The position numbers were made by a program, and so were the translations under genes. Shown in pieces: positions 1 through 8,360 of a stretch of DNA of 64,000 nt. Origin of the DNA: Litchfieldia stipae. GTDB taxonomy: Bacteria; Bacillota; Bacilli; Bacillales; Bacillaceae_L. Below the pieces are notes generated by a model. It ran no database searches. It was not told the DNA's origin and worked only from the letters and a program-made list of their open reading frames with translations. Location of the stretch: assembly GCF_014837155.1 (NCBI RefSeq), contig NZ_JACYHA010000010.1, positions 62,001 through 126,000 on the forward strand, given 5' to 3'. Numbering within the stretch: the stretch's first letter is position 1; every line of letters begins with the position of its first letter.

Positions 1-2469
1 CTGCTCTTCAAGTTCATTAAGTCTTTTCTCGAAATAATCTTTTAGATATCGATCAAGTCCATCTATTTCTTTCTTTACTTCCTTCAGATGTTCACCACTT
101 GGAAATTCCTCTCTCTCTTTTACAAGAAAATCTATTTCACGATTTCCATCCACGATTAGTGAATCAATTTCTAAAACCTTATCCTCCAACTGTTTATAAC
201 TATCCTTTAACTCTGCTAAAATATGGTCTCTATACTGAAGTCTTGCCGTTTCACCAAGGTATTTCGGCCTTTCAATTTCATGAGCTTGTCCATAAATAAA
301 GTGGGAGTAAAATTCACCTGACTCTAAAATAAAACCATCTGATTTTTCCTCAATCGAAATACCTTCTAAGACACGACCGATCTGTTCTTCCAACGATAAC
401 CCTATTTCTGATACCCGTAAGTATTTAGTCAAATTATTAGAATGTTTTGCATGATTACTTTTTGCAACTATTGTCTTCTTGCTCACATACTCCTCATCTG
501 CCGCTGCGACGATTATGGAATTGAGTAGTCCCGCCTCAGTAATAGCAGATTCTATTCTTGCTTTTATCGCACCATCTATATCATCGTCTAAAAACTCAAC
601 AGCCTCATAAAACGGTATAAATTGAATTCCTTCCTCGAGTAGCACATTTCGAACAGAGAGCTTTTCTTCCGAACAAACTGGGATTGGCTCATTACCAGCC
701 TCCCAATAAGTTATCTCATCTTCAATTCGATTTCGTTTATCGTCCTGTAGCTGCCATTCCACCTGTAGATGTACGAGTTTCGCCTGAATAGCTTCACGTT
801 CCTTTTCGTATTTATCTGTTAAAAACTGCAAAACATGATCTTCCGTAACCTTAAAATATAAGCGTTGAACAAACAATCTTAGTTTTTCCTTATCTCCTTC
901 ACTTAATGGCAAGTAAACTAAGTTGTCCATCCACTCATTTACTTCACATAAATATAAATTTAGCTCCTCTTCATACTTCTTTTCTAGACGTGCACGAGCT
1001 TTTAGTAATTCATCTCGTTCTGCCTCGACTTTATCAATGTCTTGTTTAATTCCTTTACGATCTTCTCTTATCCTTTCAATCGTTTTTGCAAGCTGAGCGA
1101 CAGCCTTCATCTGATTTTCATGCTGGCTCACTTCTTTTTTCCATTCGATAAATGTGAAGGTCGTGTTTTCATACTGCTGTTCAAAAAAGTCGGACAAATG
1201 CTGATTCTCACGAAAATCCATTTCCTCTGCATAGGCATTCAACTCGTTTAAATTAGAACGGAGACTAGTTTGCGCTTTCGCGATAGCCTCATTCCATTGT
1301 TGAATTTGTTCATCGTAATTTTTCACTGATTCATTATTTTTAGAAAGCTTGTCTCTTCGGTCATTTATACTTACTTGATAAGCATGTTGATTTTCAGTCA
1401 ATTTTGCTTGTTCTTGTTGTAAGGAGAAAACATCCTGATTTGCTTCCAATGACCGAATTGTCTCATCTGTGGCAGCTAAAGTTGTTTCAAGCTTATTAAT
1501 CTCTTCCGTAATTTTCTTCAATTGATCTTGGTTGGTTTGAAGCTCTCTTTTCAAATCACTCTCCTTATTTAGTTGACCACGAAGCTTTTTATCACTATCA
1601 ATCAAGTTTTTTGCCTTTGAATAGAGTAATAGTTCATTATACTCTTCATAAGGGAGGCTAATTCCAGCTATTAACCTCTTATCTATTTTTTGTTGATCGA
1701 TTTCCTTTTTAATGTTATCGATCGTTTCAATGGTTTCAATTAATGGACGTAAATCCTCCATTGTTATATCTGGTAATGACTCACTTAAAATTTCATTCAA
1801 GGTACTCGGTTTGATCCCTGTAGTTTTCGCACTTGATAATTTTGGTGTTCGCAATTGAATAAGGAGTTTTATGAAATCCTGATATTTTTCCACCGTTGCA
1901 AAACCAAATAAGTATTTATTGACATTCTTCATGTAGTCTTCTGCCTTATCTACGACAAATCCACTTTGTCCAACAGCCTCGATCAACTGTTGTTTCGTTA
2001 ATGGAACCTTAACTGTTTTACCATGTAGCACTTCCACCTTATATAACGAGAGGTTTCTAGTTCCTACTCCAACACGCTTATTATCTAGTAAAAAACATCC
2101 CCAAAAGGTCGGAGTGGTTTTATTAGGATGCGCTTCTAGCCCAATGATCGTTGTTAAATATTGGTTCGTTACACCTTTTCGATATTCCAAATACATATAT
2201 CCGATTCTTCCATCAGTTAATGGAGCATTTTGTTTTCCTAATAAAACATCCCTCATTTTCCTTGAACGTGATTCAAATGGATCAAGCCTTTCTGGACTCG
2301 TTCTTCCATCTAAAACAGGCGTAATGAGACTCGTCATTGACATAGTCTTTCCACTCCCATTCGGACCATGTAGTAGCAAATTCCCGTCCTCAAAAATAAA
2401 TTCCGTATCCTCATGCTTCCAAAAATTAAAAAATCCTCCGCGATTTAACTTCCAACGCATATTATTCAC
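1..2469 (-). CDS. jetC: Wadjet type I SMC-like ATPase JetC (N-terminal part, runs off the window)
   Basis: This is the MukB/SMC-like ATPase of a type I Wadjet (JetABCD) anti-plasmid system, which recognises and cleaves circular plasmid DNA. About 823 codons are present and the C-terminal head lies beyond position 1. The N-terminus matches the TIGR02680 family pattern: RWKLNRGGFFNFW near the start, then a Walker A GPNGSGKT at about residue 35-42. After this come long Glu/Lys/Gln-rich heptad stretches typical of a coiled-coil arm. The best start is GTG at 2469, with GGAGG nine bases upstream. An in-frame ATG at 2460 lies too far from that site. The chosen start overlaps the end of jetB by 8 bases, so translation is probably coupled. 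jetD (TIGR02679 nuclease) would be expected just outside the window. Family and context are seen in the sequence; function is inferred from the family. Confidence 0.9.
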   Translation of the reverse strand, partial: MNNMRWKLNRGGFFNFWKHEDTEFIFEDGNLLLHGPNGSGKTMSMTSLITPVLDGRTSPERLDPFESRSRKMRDVLLGKQNAPLTDGRIGYMYLEYRKGVTNQYLTTIIGLEAHPNKTTPTFWGCFLLDNKRVGVGTRNLSLYKVEVLHGKTVKVPLTKQQLIEAVGQSGFVVDKAEDYMKNVNKYLFGFATVEKYQDFIKLLIQLRTPKLSSAKTTGIKPSTLNEILSESLPDITMEDLRPLIETIETIDNIKKEIDQQKIDKRLIAGISLPYEEYNELLLYSKAKNLIDSDKKLRGQLNKESDLKRELQTNQDQLKKITEEINKLETTLAATDETIRSLEANQDVFSLQQEQAKLTENQHAYQVSINDRRDKLSKNNESVKNYDEQIQQWNEAIAKAQTSLRSNLNELNAYAEEMDFRENQHLSDFFEQQYENTTFTFIEWKKEVSQHENQMKAVAQLAKTIERIREDRKGIKQDIDKVEAERDELLKARARLEKKYEEELNLYLCEVNEWMDNLVYLPLSEGDKEKLRLFVQRLYFKVTEDHVLQFLTDKYEKEREAIQAKLVHLQVEWQLQDDKRNRIEDEITYWEAGNEPIPVCSEEKLSVRNVLLEEGIQFIPFYEAVEFLDDDIDGAIKARIESAITEAGLLNSIIVAAADEEYVSKKTIVAKSNHAKHSNNLTKYLRVSEIGLSLEEQIGRVLEGISIEEKSDGFILESGEFYSHFIYGQAHEIERPKYLGETARLQYRDHILAELKDSYKQLEDKVLEIDSLIVDGNREIDFLVKEREEFPSGEHLKEVKKEIDGLDRYLKDYFEKRLNELEEQ

Positions 2470-3658
2470 TTCTATTTTCCTCCACCTCAAGTTTAATAGC
2501 TGGTGACCCGTCTACAGAGTACCCGCAAATTCTTCCCATAACTTCGTAAAAAACATACTCTTTTCGAACCGAATCGAACTGCATCATATTCCAATCCGAA
2601 AAGTTCCCTGTAATTTCTTGAACGAGTGTACTTGATCCCTTAGAAATATAAGCAACAGGCCATTCATGACTATGTAAATCTCTTATTTCCTCCACCCACT
2701 GTTCCAATTGGAACCTTGTAACATATAAACTTCCATTAACATCACAGGATAATACTCCCTTTTCTAAATACTCACGGATTAGCGATGAAATCTGCATCAT
2801 TAACACAGACTCTTTTCGTCTATTCGGAAAAATATCAACCTCTGTATTAGGTTCTTCTCGTGTAAGTAATGCGGAGGATTTATATAATTCAAACGAACAG
2901 CCTAGATAATTTTCAAACTCTGTACTTAACAAGTCCTGATGTTCCCTCATAAATTCAATGTCATCATCTGAAAGATTGTTTTCATTTAAACACGGAAGTA
3001 GCAACAGTTCACGATACAGTCTCTCTTTTTGAGTCAAACTTTTTCCTTGTCCCGCCTCCCATGAGAGGGTATAAATATCAATAATTGATTCCACCTTTGT
3101 AAGGTCTATCGAATTATTTCGTAAATAATAGCGATGAATAGGGGTTTTATTATAAAGAACGTCATAATTCTCACTACTTTTATACTCATCAATAGCAAAC
3201 TCAACCGTTTCAATCATTCCCATCGCTTCAACATATTTCAAAACTCTTATCAGAGACAAGCGATTCTGATATCCCCTTCCTAATGTCCACTCGATCGTTT
3301 CATTCAATGGAAAATTGGTTGTAATATATTTCGTGACATCTGAAAGAACAAATTGCTCATTTAACAGTTTTTCTAAATAAGCCATCACAAGTGCAAACAG
3401 CACATAGTCTTCTTTTTTAATAAATTCTTCAATCCCCATCCATGATTTTGGTGTAATTGGTATTTTTTCTAGCTTGACTAATTCAGCTTGAATCAATAAA
3501 TCATATTTAAACTTTTCATAAAAAAATTGCCGTAACTCCTCTTTTCGATCAATAATTGCAAAAAAGACCTCGGGATTTTTCTCTCTTGTAACCCAAAATG
3601 AGTGCAGTAAATACTCAATTAGTTCCTGTGTATCTTGATCAAACGCTTTTGGAATCAT
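2462..3658 (-). CDS. jetB: Wadjet type I kite-like subunit JetB (TIGR02678 family)
   Basis: This 398-residue protein lies between jetA and jetC in the standard Wadjet type I order. In the family, JetB is the MukE/kite-type winged-helix accessory subunit that bridges the kleisin JetA and the ATPase JetC. The sequence is mostly helical and charged, with no membrane segments. It contains the family-like stretch 'LIRVLKYVEAMGMIE' and ends in an acidic tail. ATG at 3658 is preferred because the GGGGTGAT at the end of jetA is correctly spaced from it. An in-frame GTG at 3667 would overlap the jetA stop. The gene is 5 bases from jetA and overlaps jetC, so the three form one operon. The assignment rests on gene order and recalled family similarity. 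Confidence 0.87.
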   Translation of the reverse strand: MIPKAFDQDTQELIEYLLHSFWVTREKNPEVFFAIIDRKEELRQFFYEKFKYDLLIQAELVKLEKIPITPKSWMGIEEFIKKEDYVLFALVMAYLEKLLNEQFVLSDVTKYITTNFPLNETIEWTLGRGYQNRLSLIRVLKYVEAMGMIETVEFAIDEYKSSENYDVLYNKTPIHRYYLRNNSIDLTKVESIIDIYTLSWEAGQGKSLTQKERLYRELLLLPCLNENNLSDDDIEFMREHQDLLSTEFENYLGCSFELYKSSALLTREEPNTEVDIFPNRRKESVLMMQISSLIREYLEKGVLSCDVNGSLYVTRFQLEQWVEEIRDLHSHEWPVAYISKGSSTLVQEITGNFSDWNMMQFDSVRKEYVFYEVMGRICGYSVDGSPAIKLEVEENRSE

Positions 3659-3663
3659 CTCGA

Positions 3664-5157
3664 TCACCCCGTAAACCAAAGTTCATAATCTGACATACTT
3701 AACGTTCCATCACTAGATAAGAGTTCTATCTTTTCTTCAGAGTGGAGAACCAACTGGAATTCCCTAATCCCTTCAGCCCTCCCTATCCAATTTTTATTAT
3801 TTTGTGCATCGGTAATCCAATTCAATAAGGTTTCTCGTATATAAGGATCGACCAACCCTAAATCCCTTATAATAATTGCCTCCATCTCTAATAATTGTGT
3901 TAAAAGACGCTGACGCTTCTTCTGATTCTCTTCATATGCCTTGATTGTTTTACGGATGGCTTCTTCATCACGGTAAACATAGGTTTTTTTCTTCTTCTCT
4001 CTCCTTTCCCGCTCTTTTGTCATAATAGGTACTTTATGAGGAGGATGTTCCCAGACTGTTTCTGTCGTTCTTTCTTTGCTTCGTCCTAGGGCTCTTATCT
4101 CCTTGATCGTTCTAGAACCAAAAATCATCGCCGCCATTTGATGGCATTCTGTCACTGAATCACTAGTAAAAAATAGACGTGACATTTGAAGATAATCAAG
4201 TTGACGGTTTCTACCAATGCTATTTTTTTCATTTAACTCCTTTGCCAAAGTGACAAGCCTTGGGATTGTTTCTCTAGTCTGTGAGATCATAAAGCTATAT
4301 CCAGTTTGCTGACCTTCTGTTTCAACAAACCAATGATATAACCCACGCCATTCTTGCTTTAATTCATCAACTACTTCTTCAAAACTAAAACTCTCTTCAT
4401 AATTAAAACTGGAAAATTTCTCTTTTGCGACCAACTCAATGATTCTATTAATTAATTGTGAATCATCAATGATCTTCAAAATCTGACAAATTTGATGATG
4501 GTATTCATGGATAGCCATGATAAATCGTTGAACATAGTTGATAAATTTATTTTTAAAGGAAATATAGGTTTCATTGTCTTCCATAATTTTCTTTTCAAAT
4601 GCCAAACTATTAACATGACTTAGGTAGTCGCCAATTTCCTTCATTAATCTTTTAAAGCGTTCAAACACATCATCCCACGTTTGAACAAGGTCCTCGCACT
4701 CAGCATTTGATTTGATTAGGCTAACTTCAACCTTCGATAATCGTTTTATCTCTCCCAGTAATCGATCAACTAGAGAAATAGATAACGATCCATTTGAACG
4801 TTCCATTTCTAACTTCTTTGTTGCCGCTTCGTAGCCAATCGTATATTCAGTAGCTCGGTACATAAACCGTCTCTGCCGAAAATCCTCTAACTTCATTACC
4901 TTACCTTTATCTAAATGTGGTTCAAGGTTACCCCATCCAACCAATGTATCTAAATCCTGTTTTAAATCCTCCATTGAATACAGATTGAATCCAGGGACTT
5001 CTTTCATATAACCTAGTAATTCCTCAGTATTCAATAGAACTCTATATTTCTTGTACTCTTCATAAAAAAACCTTAATAACGAACGGTAATAGACTGTTCT
5101 TTCCGTATTTAGATATGAAACCTCTTGAATTTTCCGCTTAACGATATCGTAATTCAT
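3664..5157 (-). CDS. jetA: Wadjet type I kleisin-like subunit JetA (TIGR02677 family)
   Basis: This 497-residue protein is the first gene of the Wadjet operon. In the family JetA is the MukF/kleisin-like subunit: an N-terminal winged helix, a long helical middle, and a C-terminal winged helix that contacts the JetC head. Family features visible here are 'ERTVYYRSLLRFFYEEY' near residue 20, the 'DLDTLVGWGNLEP' stretch near residue 70, and a basic 'RERREKKKK' segment late in the protein. The start is ATG at 5157, with GGGAGGTG directly upstream. The longer ORF beginning MGGAIM would read through this ribosome binding site and is not likely. The leader of about 170 bases upstream is AT-rich and free of genes, so the operon promoter should lie there. 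Confidence 0.88.
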   Translation of the reverse strand: MNYDIVKRKIQEVSYLNTERTVYYRSLLRFFYEEYKKYRVLLNTEELLGYMKEVPGFNLYSMEDLKQDLDTLVGWGNLEPHLDKGKVMKLEDFRQRRFMYRATEYTIGYEAATKKLEMERSNGSLSISLVDRLLGEIKRLSKVEVSLIKSNAECEDLVQTWDDVFERFKRLMKEIGDYLSHVNSLAFEKKIMEDNETYISFKNKFINYVQRFIMAIHEYHHQICQILKIIDDSQLINRIIELVAKEKFSSFNYEESFSFEEVVDELKQEWRGLYHWFVETEGQQTGYSFMISQTRETIPRLVTLAKELNEKNSIGRNRQLDYLQMSRLFFTSDSVTECHQMAAMIFGSRTIKEIRALGRSKERTTETVWEHPPHKVPIMTKERERREKKKKTYVYRDEEAIRKTIKAYEENQKKRQRLLTQLLEMEAIIIRDLGLVDPYIRETLLNWITDAQNNKNWIGRAEGIREFQLVLHSEEKIELLSSDGTLSMSDYELWFTG

Positions 5158-5340
5158 GATCGCACCTCCCATAATATATTATTTTTTAATATCATTTACA
5201 ATTTTCTGAATATTTATACACAAAAAAGGAATTAAAACGAACTCCTTCTTTCTTGGGATTTCATTCAGTTTCAAAGAGGTTATTGACACACTAAAAAATG
5301 TAAACTAAACTAAAAATACGTAAAAGGATAATCGTTATTT

Positions 5341-5412
5341 TCTCCACCACATCGGCTAGAGCTGATCGCGATAAAAAAAATCACTCTTTCTCCGCCACGT
5401 TGGCTAGAGCTG
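5341..5412. repeat. Duplicated 24-bp element within a double terminator-like region
   Basis: TCTCCACCACATCGGCTAGA plus GCTG (5341-5364) recurs at 5389-5412 with three changes (21 of 24 identical). Each copy sits in the loop region of a short inverted repeat: ATCG/CGAT for the first and AATCAC/GTGATT for the second. It looks like a tandem duplication of one terminator unit. Confidence 0.7.
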
Positions 5413-5427
5413 GGGTGATTTTTTTTA
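5372..5427 (-). terminator. Bidirectional terminator-like hairpin after the DUF3800 gene
   Basis: Arms AAAAAAAATCAC and GTGATTTTTTTT enclose about 30 bases. The A run and T run make it able to act on either strand. It lies downstream of the leftward DUF3800 gene and upstream of jetA, so it should insulate the Wadjet operon. Confidence 0.65.
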
Positions 5428-5497
5428 TTGTTGAAACAGTAATTTGAATTTCCCCTCTTACTTATTTGATAAATAAATGCACATCTTGATTACCTCA

Positions 5498-6667
5498 TTA
5501 ACCCAACCCTTTAGATAACTCCACCATCTTCTTAATCCCTTCATACTCCGTTTTATCAAGAATATCCACTTCATTATTAGTAGCCAATAATATTTGATCT
5601 CTGCATTTCGTAATTCTCTGAATCATTGGATGAATAGTTACACTTTGAAGATTCACAAATTCATAGAGGTCTTCAATACAGATAGGTAGTTTGTAACCTT
5701 TGCTACTACTGGCAATTAATAATCCTTGGTCTCGCAATTTCGAAACAATATTCGATCTAAAATAATGCGTTTTGATTTTTTTGTGTCGAATGGCATTAAG
5801 GTTTTCAAGAATGTCTTCTGTAATGATATATTTAGTAGGGTTTTCTCGTAATTTATATAGAAGTAACTTCAATAAATCGATTCTATCTTTCTCATCATTC
5901 TCTTCACTATAACTATTTTTATCTATATATTGATATGCCAGGTTAACAGCCTGTTTCAGGATGACTTCATCACATCTCACATTTTTATCCATTTTCGATA
6001 GATCCACAAAATAATTTCTATAGTCTTTTGGCCAATGTTCTATTCTGATAATGCGTTTTTCTAATATCTTATAGAACGTCTTGTATTCCTCTGTCAATTG
6101 GCTTGTATCATAGCCCTTAGCTATTGTTCCTGCAACAAGATCAGCTAATTGAATTAGGACATTCAACTTACTATTATTAAACCCGAAACTAGAGTGATTG
6201 AATAAATCCGGGATGCTCTTCCGATTCACATATCTCTTAAATTCTTCCATAAATTATTTATTTCCAAACTCATCAGCTACAAGTTCCAGTTGCTCAAATG
6301 TTTTATATAAATCATCGTATAATTGGCTATTTAGAAACTTAAAAAAAGACTTCTTATGACGAATACCTCCGTCCTCTCTAAATTTCCGTTTATCAATCAC
6401 ATAAGCAAAAATATTGAAAGGAAGATCCTTTAGCTCATGTAGAATCAAGCTTCTTCTCTTATGATTGTTTTTTATTTTACTTGATTTCATTTCTCCAGTC
6501 TGAAAAAACTTCTGCCTAATGGATTCAACCTTCTTCTCCAATACATCCTTATTAGAACCCTTAACAAGAATGGCAACGATGATAAAATAGGTAGAAACGT
6601 CATCCTTCTCAAAATCAAAACCATAATTTCCATACTCATCTACAAAAGCAAATTGAATCTCATTCAT
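5498..6667 (-). pseudogene. DUF3800 family protein, interrupted by one in-frame TAA stop
   Basis: Two ORFs in the same frame (6667 to 6254, then 6250 to 5498) are separated only by TAA at 6256-6254 and one codon. Read through, they give about 389 residues with the DUF3800 layout. The N-terminal 'AFVDEYGNYGF' carries the conserved acidic pair of the RNase H-like fold. The sequence 'LVADEFGNK' falls just before the stop, and 'LIQLADLVAG' is the typical C-terminal DUF3800 motif. The start is ATG 6667 with GGAGTG eight bases upstream. DUF3800 genes are common in defence and mobile regions, and a nuclease role is suspected for the family. A single nonsense change (for example from AAA, CAA or TAT) explains the break. 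Termination followed by re-initiation at ATG 6250 could still make two halves. Confidence 0.8.
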
Positions 6668-6785
6668 CAGCGTTCACTCCAACCTATAAAAATGATTGAT
6701 TATTTCGAATAATTTCGATATGGCTTTGTAATTCTCCTTTTGTTTTTGTAAATTAATAGCGTTAGTCACTGAATAGGCATAAATA

Positions 6786-6826
6786 AAAACAGACATGCAG
6801 TATAAACTATTGCACACCTGTTTTTT
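6786..6826 (-). terminator. Terminator of the DUF3990/partner gene pair
   Basis: AAACAG and CTGTTT arms with an inner TGCA/TGCA pairing, flanked by A and T runs. It lies just past the stop of the leftward gene at 6860. Confidence 0.5.
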
Positions 6827-6859
6827 AATGGAATCTCTCTTTTCATCGGAAAATCAATA

Positions 6860-7282
6860 TTATAACTTTGTCATATTCTTATCATTGTTTTTTAATAAAA
6901 AATTCGGATTTGTGTAGTTATGAATTATTTTAGAAGAACTAGACAAAATATCATTCGTAGATACCAATGTCATAAGAGTATAATTATTGAAATCATTCTT
7001 TGAAATGTCTGATCTTATATATTCTTCTGGAAAATCTACATGTTTATCTAACTCATCAAGATTTTTACTCCAATCTTCGGGAGTAATGCCCTTATTAATT
7101 ACTGAATGTAAATTTTTAGCCCATTCTTCTGGAGAACAAAACCATCCTATACGTTTCATTACCTCATAATAATCTTCAACTGTTTTTTGTGCTGATTCAG
7201 GAGTATATTTATCTGGGAATAATCTATGGAGTTCTTTAGCAATTTCTTGTTCATACATATCAAACTCACAATACTTCTTCAT
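6860..7282 (-). CDS. Unknown small protein overlapping the ART-like gene (possible antitoxin or immunity partner)
   Basis: This 140-residue acidic, soluble protein is not recognised. It is rich in Trp/Glu/Asp in the middle (two 'EEWAKNL'/'EDWSKNL' segments about 20 residues apart, which look like an internal repeat) and in Asn/Lys/Ser at the end. There is no signal peptide or membrane segment. The start ATG 7282 has GGAGGAGG nine bases upstream, and that site lies inside the end of the preceding gene. The two coding regions overlap by 17 bases, a strong sign of coupling. Downstream position and size fit an antitoxin or immunity protein for the DUF3990 product. That role is inference only. Confidence 0.6.
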   Translation of the reverse strand: MKKYCEFDMYEQEIAKELHRLFPDKYTPESAQKTVEDYYEVMKRIGWFCSPEEWAKNLHSVINKGITPEDWSKNLDELDKHVDFPEEYIRSDISKNDFNNYTLMTLVSTNDILSSSSKIIHNYTNPNFLLKNNDKNMTKL

Positions 7283-7904
7283 AAACCCAACCTCCTCCTT
7301 TTTTCATATACCAAATCCCTTTTATTGTAAGCATCGTGTTTGCTAATTCCTCATTACTAAAAGTAATTTGATAACCTAAATCAAATGTATTTCGAAATTT
7401 ACCATCGTTACCTCTAATAATTTTTTCATAAAACTCATCCACCACATTATTATCATTATTTAGATATCTATATACATCTTTACCTATAAAATCCTTAATT
7501 GAGTTATCTGCCATGGGACCAGAAATTATATCTGAATGACAAGAATATCCTAATATCTCACATGGATCTTCATTAGGATACGCTCTATGAGCTAAAATAT
7601 ACTCAGCCCACTTACGATTTACACCTAAATAAACATGGTGATTATAATTAAATGGACAGGGCTCTGGATTACATCGTAAATCTAAGACACATCCTACGGA
7701 CTGTCCACCATGATATCTACTTAACAATTTAGCACGTTTATAGGCTTGTTTGATATCATTAGTTGTATAAAAACCATTTCCAAAATCTTTTTCGGGTAAC
7801 CAACATGTTGAATCTGCAATGTTTTCTTTGAAACTTTCTATATTTTCTATATGTGTAGCGTGATAAATTTGATGGGGTAACTCAACATGATTTGTAATCG
7901 CCAT
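7266..7904 (-). CDS. DUF3990-like protein, putative ADP-ribosyltransferase fold
   Basis: This 212-residue soluble protein contains 'IYHATHIENIESF' (residues 13-25) and 'DFGNGFYTTNDIKQA' (residues 40-54), the two hallmark segments of DUF3990. Members are predicted to have the mono-ADP-ribosyltransferase fold related to PARP/diphtheria-type enzymes, with His in the first motif and Tyr in the second. The start ATG 7904 has GAGGAG seven bases upstream. It is the first gene of a two-gene unit and overlaps the next gene by 17 bases. In this island (Wadjet, DUF3800, big helicase) a toxin role is plausible. The target, and whether the protein is active, cannot be judged from the sequence. Confidence 0.65.
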   Translation of the reverse strand: MAITNHVELPHQIYHATHIENIESFKENIADSTCWLPEKDFGNGFYTTNDIKQAYKRAKLLSRYHGGQSVGCVLDLRCNPEPCPFNYNHHVYLGVNRKWAEYILAHRAYPNEDPCEILGYSCHSDIISGPMADNSIKDFIGKDVYRYLNNDNNVVDEFYEKIIRGNDGKFRNTFDLGYQITFSNEELANTMLTIKGIWYMKKGGGWVYEEVL

Positions 7905-8051
7905 TTAGTCTCCTCAAAACAAAAAAATTATTTAATATATAATTCTAATTATACTCTTATACCCAAAATATGTTAATTATTAAATTCTTAATTTTCAAGA
8001 GATAAAACAGTATTTTCTATTGTTTAAGGACACTATAATTTTATTAAATAT

Positions 8052-8261
8052 CTAAATATTTACAAGTTCATAAAAAATAGAGAAACTGAGATAGCTACCA
8101 AAGCCTATAATGCTAGGACCCCACATTTTTGCTTCGTAACCAGTTACCTCCTCAAAAATATCTAATAACTGATAGGCATCTGCCTTCTTCTTCTCATTTT
8201 CCACACTTTCAATAAATTCAATTACACTTTTGTCGGTTTCTTTCATCTTTGGTTCATTCAT
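8052..8261 (-). pseudogene. DUF1801 family protein, C-terminally truncated
   Basis: The 69 residues match the N-terminal half of DUF1801 proteins (YdhG-like iron-chaperone-type fold), which normally continue to about 130-145 residues. 'KADAYQLLDIFEEVTG', 'AKMWGPSIIGFGSY' are family motifs. Similarity ends exactly after GFGSY. In intact members this is followed by a tyrosine-rich segment, but here it runs into 'LSFSIFYELVNI' and a stop. The start ATG 8261 has GGAGAG nine bases upstream. An ATG at 8294 lies upstream of that site and is less likely. The loss of the second half suggests a recombination joint near 8090. The remnant is probably non-functional. Confidence 0.75.
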
Positions 8262-8291
8262 ACATTCACTCTCTCCTATTCTCTGAGTAAA

Positions 8292-8305
8292 CATGGGGAC
8301 GGTTC
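8292..8305. repeat. Short repeat core GGGGACGGTTCT
   Basis: ATGGGGACGGTTCT here shares its core with copies at 26469 and 30936. All three lie at gene ends or starts. Confidence 0.5.
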
Positions 8306-8360
8306 TATTGTATACTTTTCATACCTAACAACCATCCCGCTGTTTCCTAAACCTAACTTA

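Noticed and set aside
2114-2506. 130-codon plus-strand ORF opposite jetC
   Set aside because: Antisense to a clear Wadjet ATPase coding region.
5341-5412. Two near-identical 24-bp repeats as a CRISPR-like array
   Set aside because: Only two copies, imperfect, spaced 24 bases, each inside a terminator-like hairpin, and no cas genes nearby.
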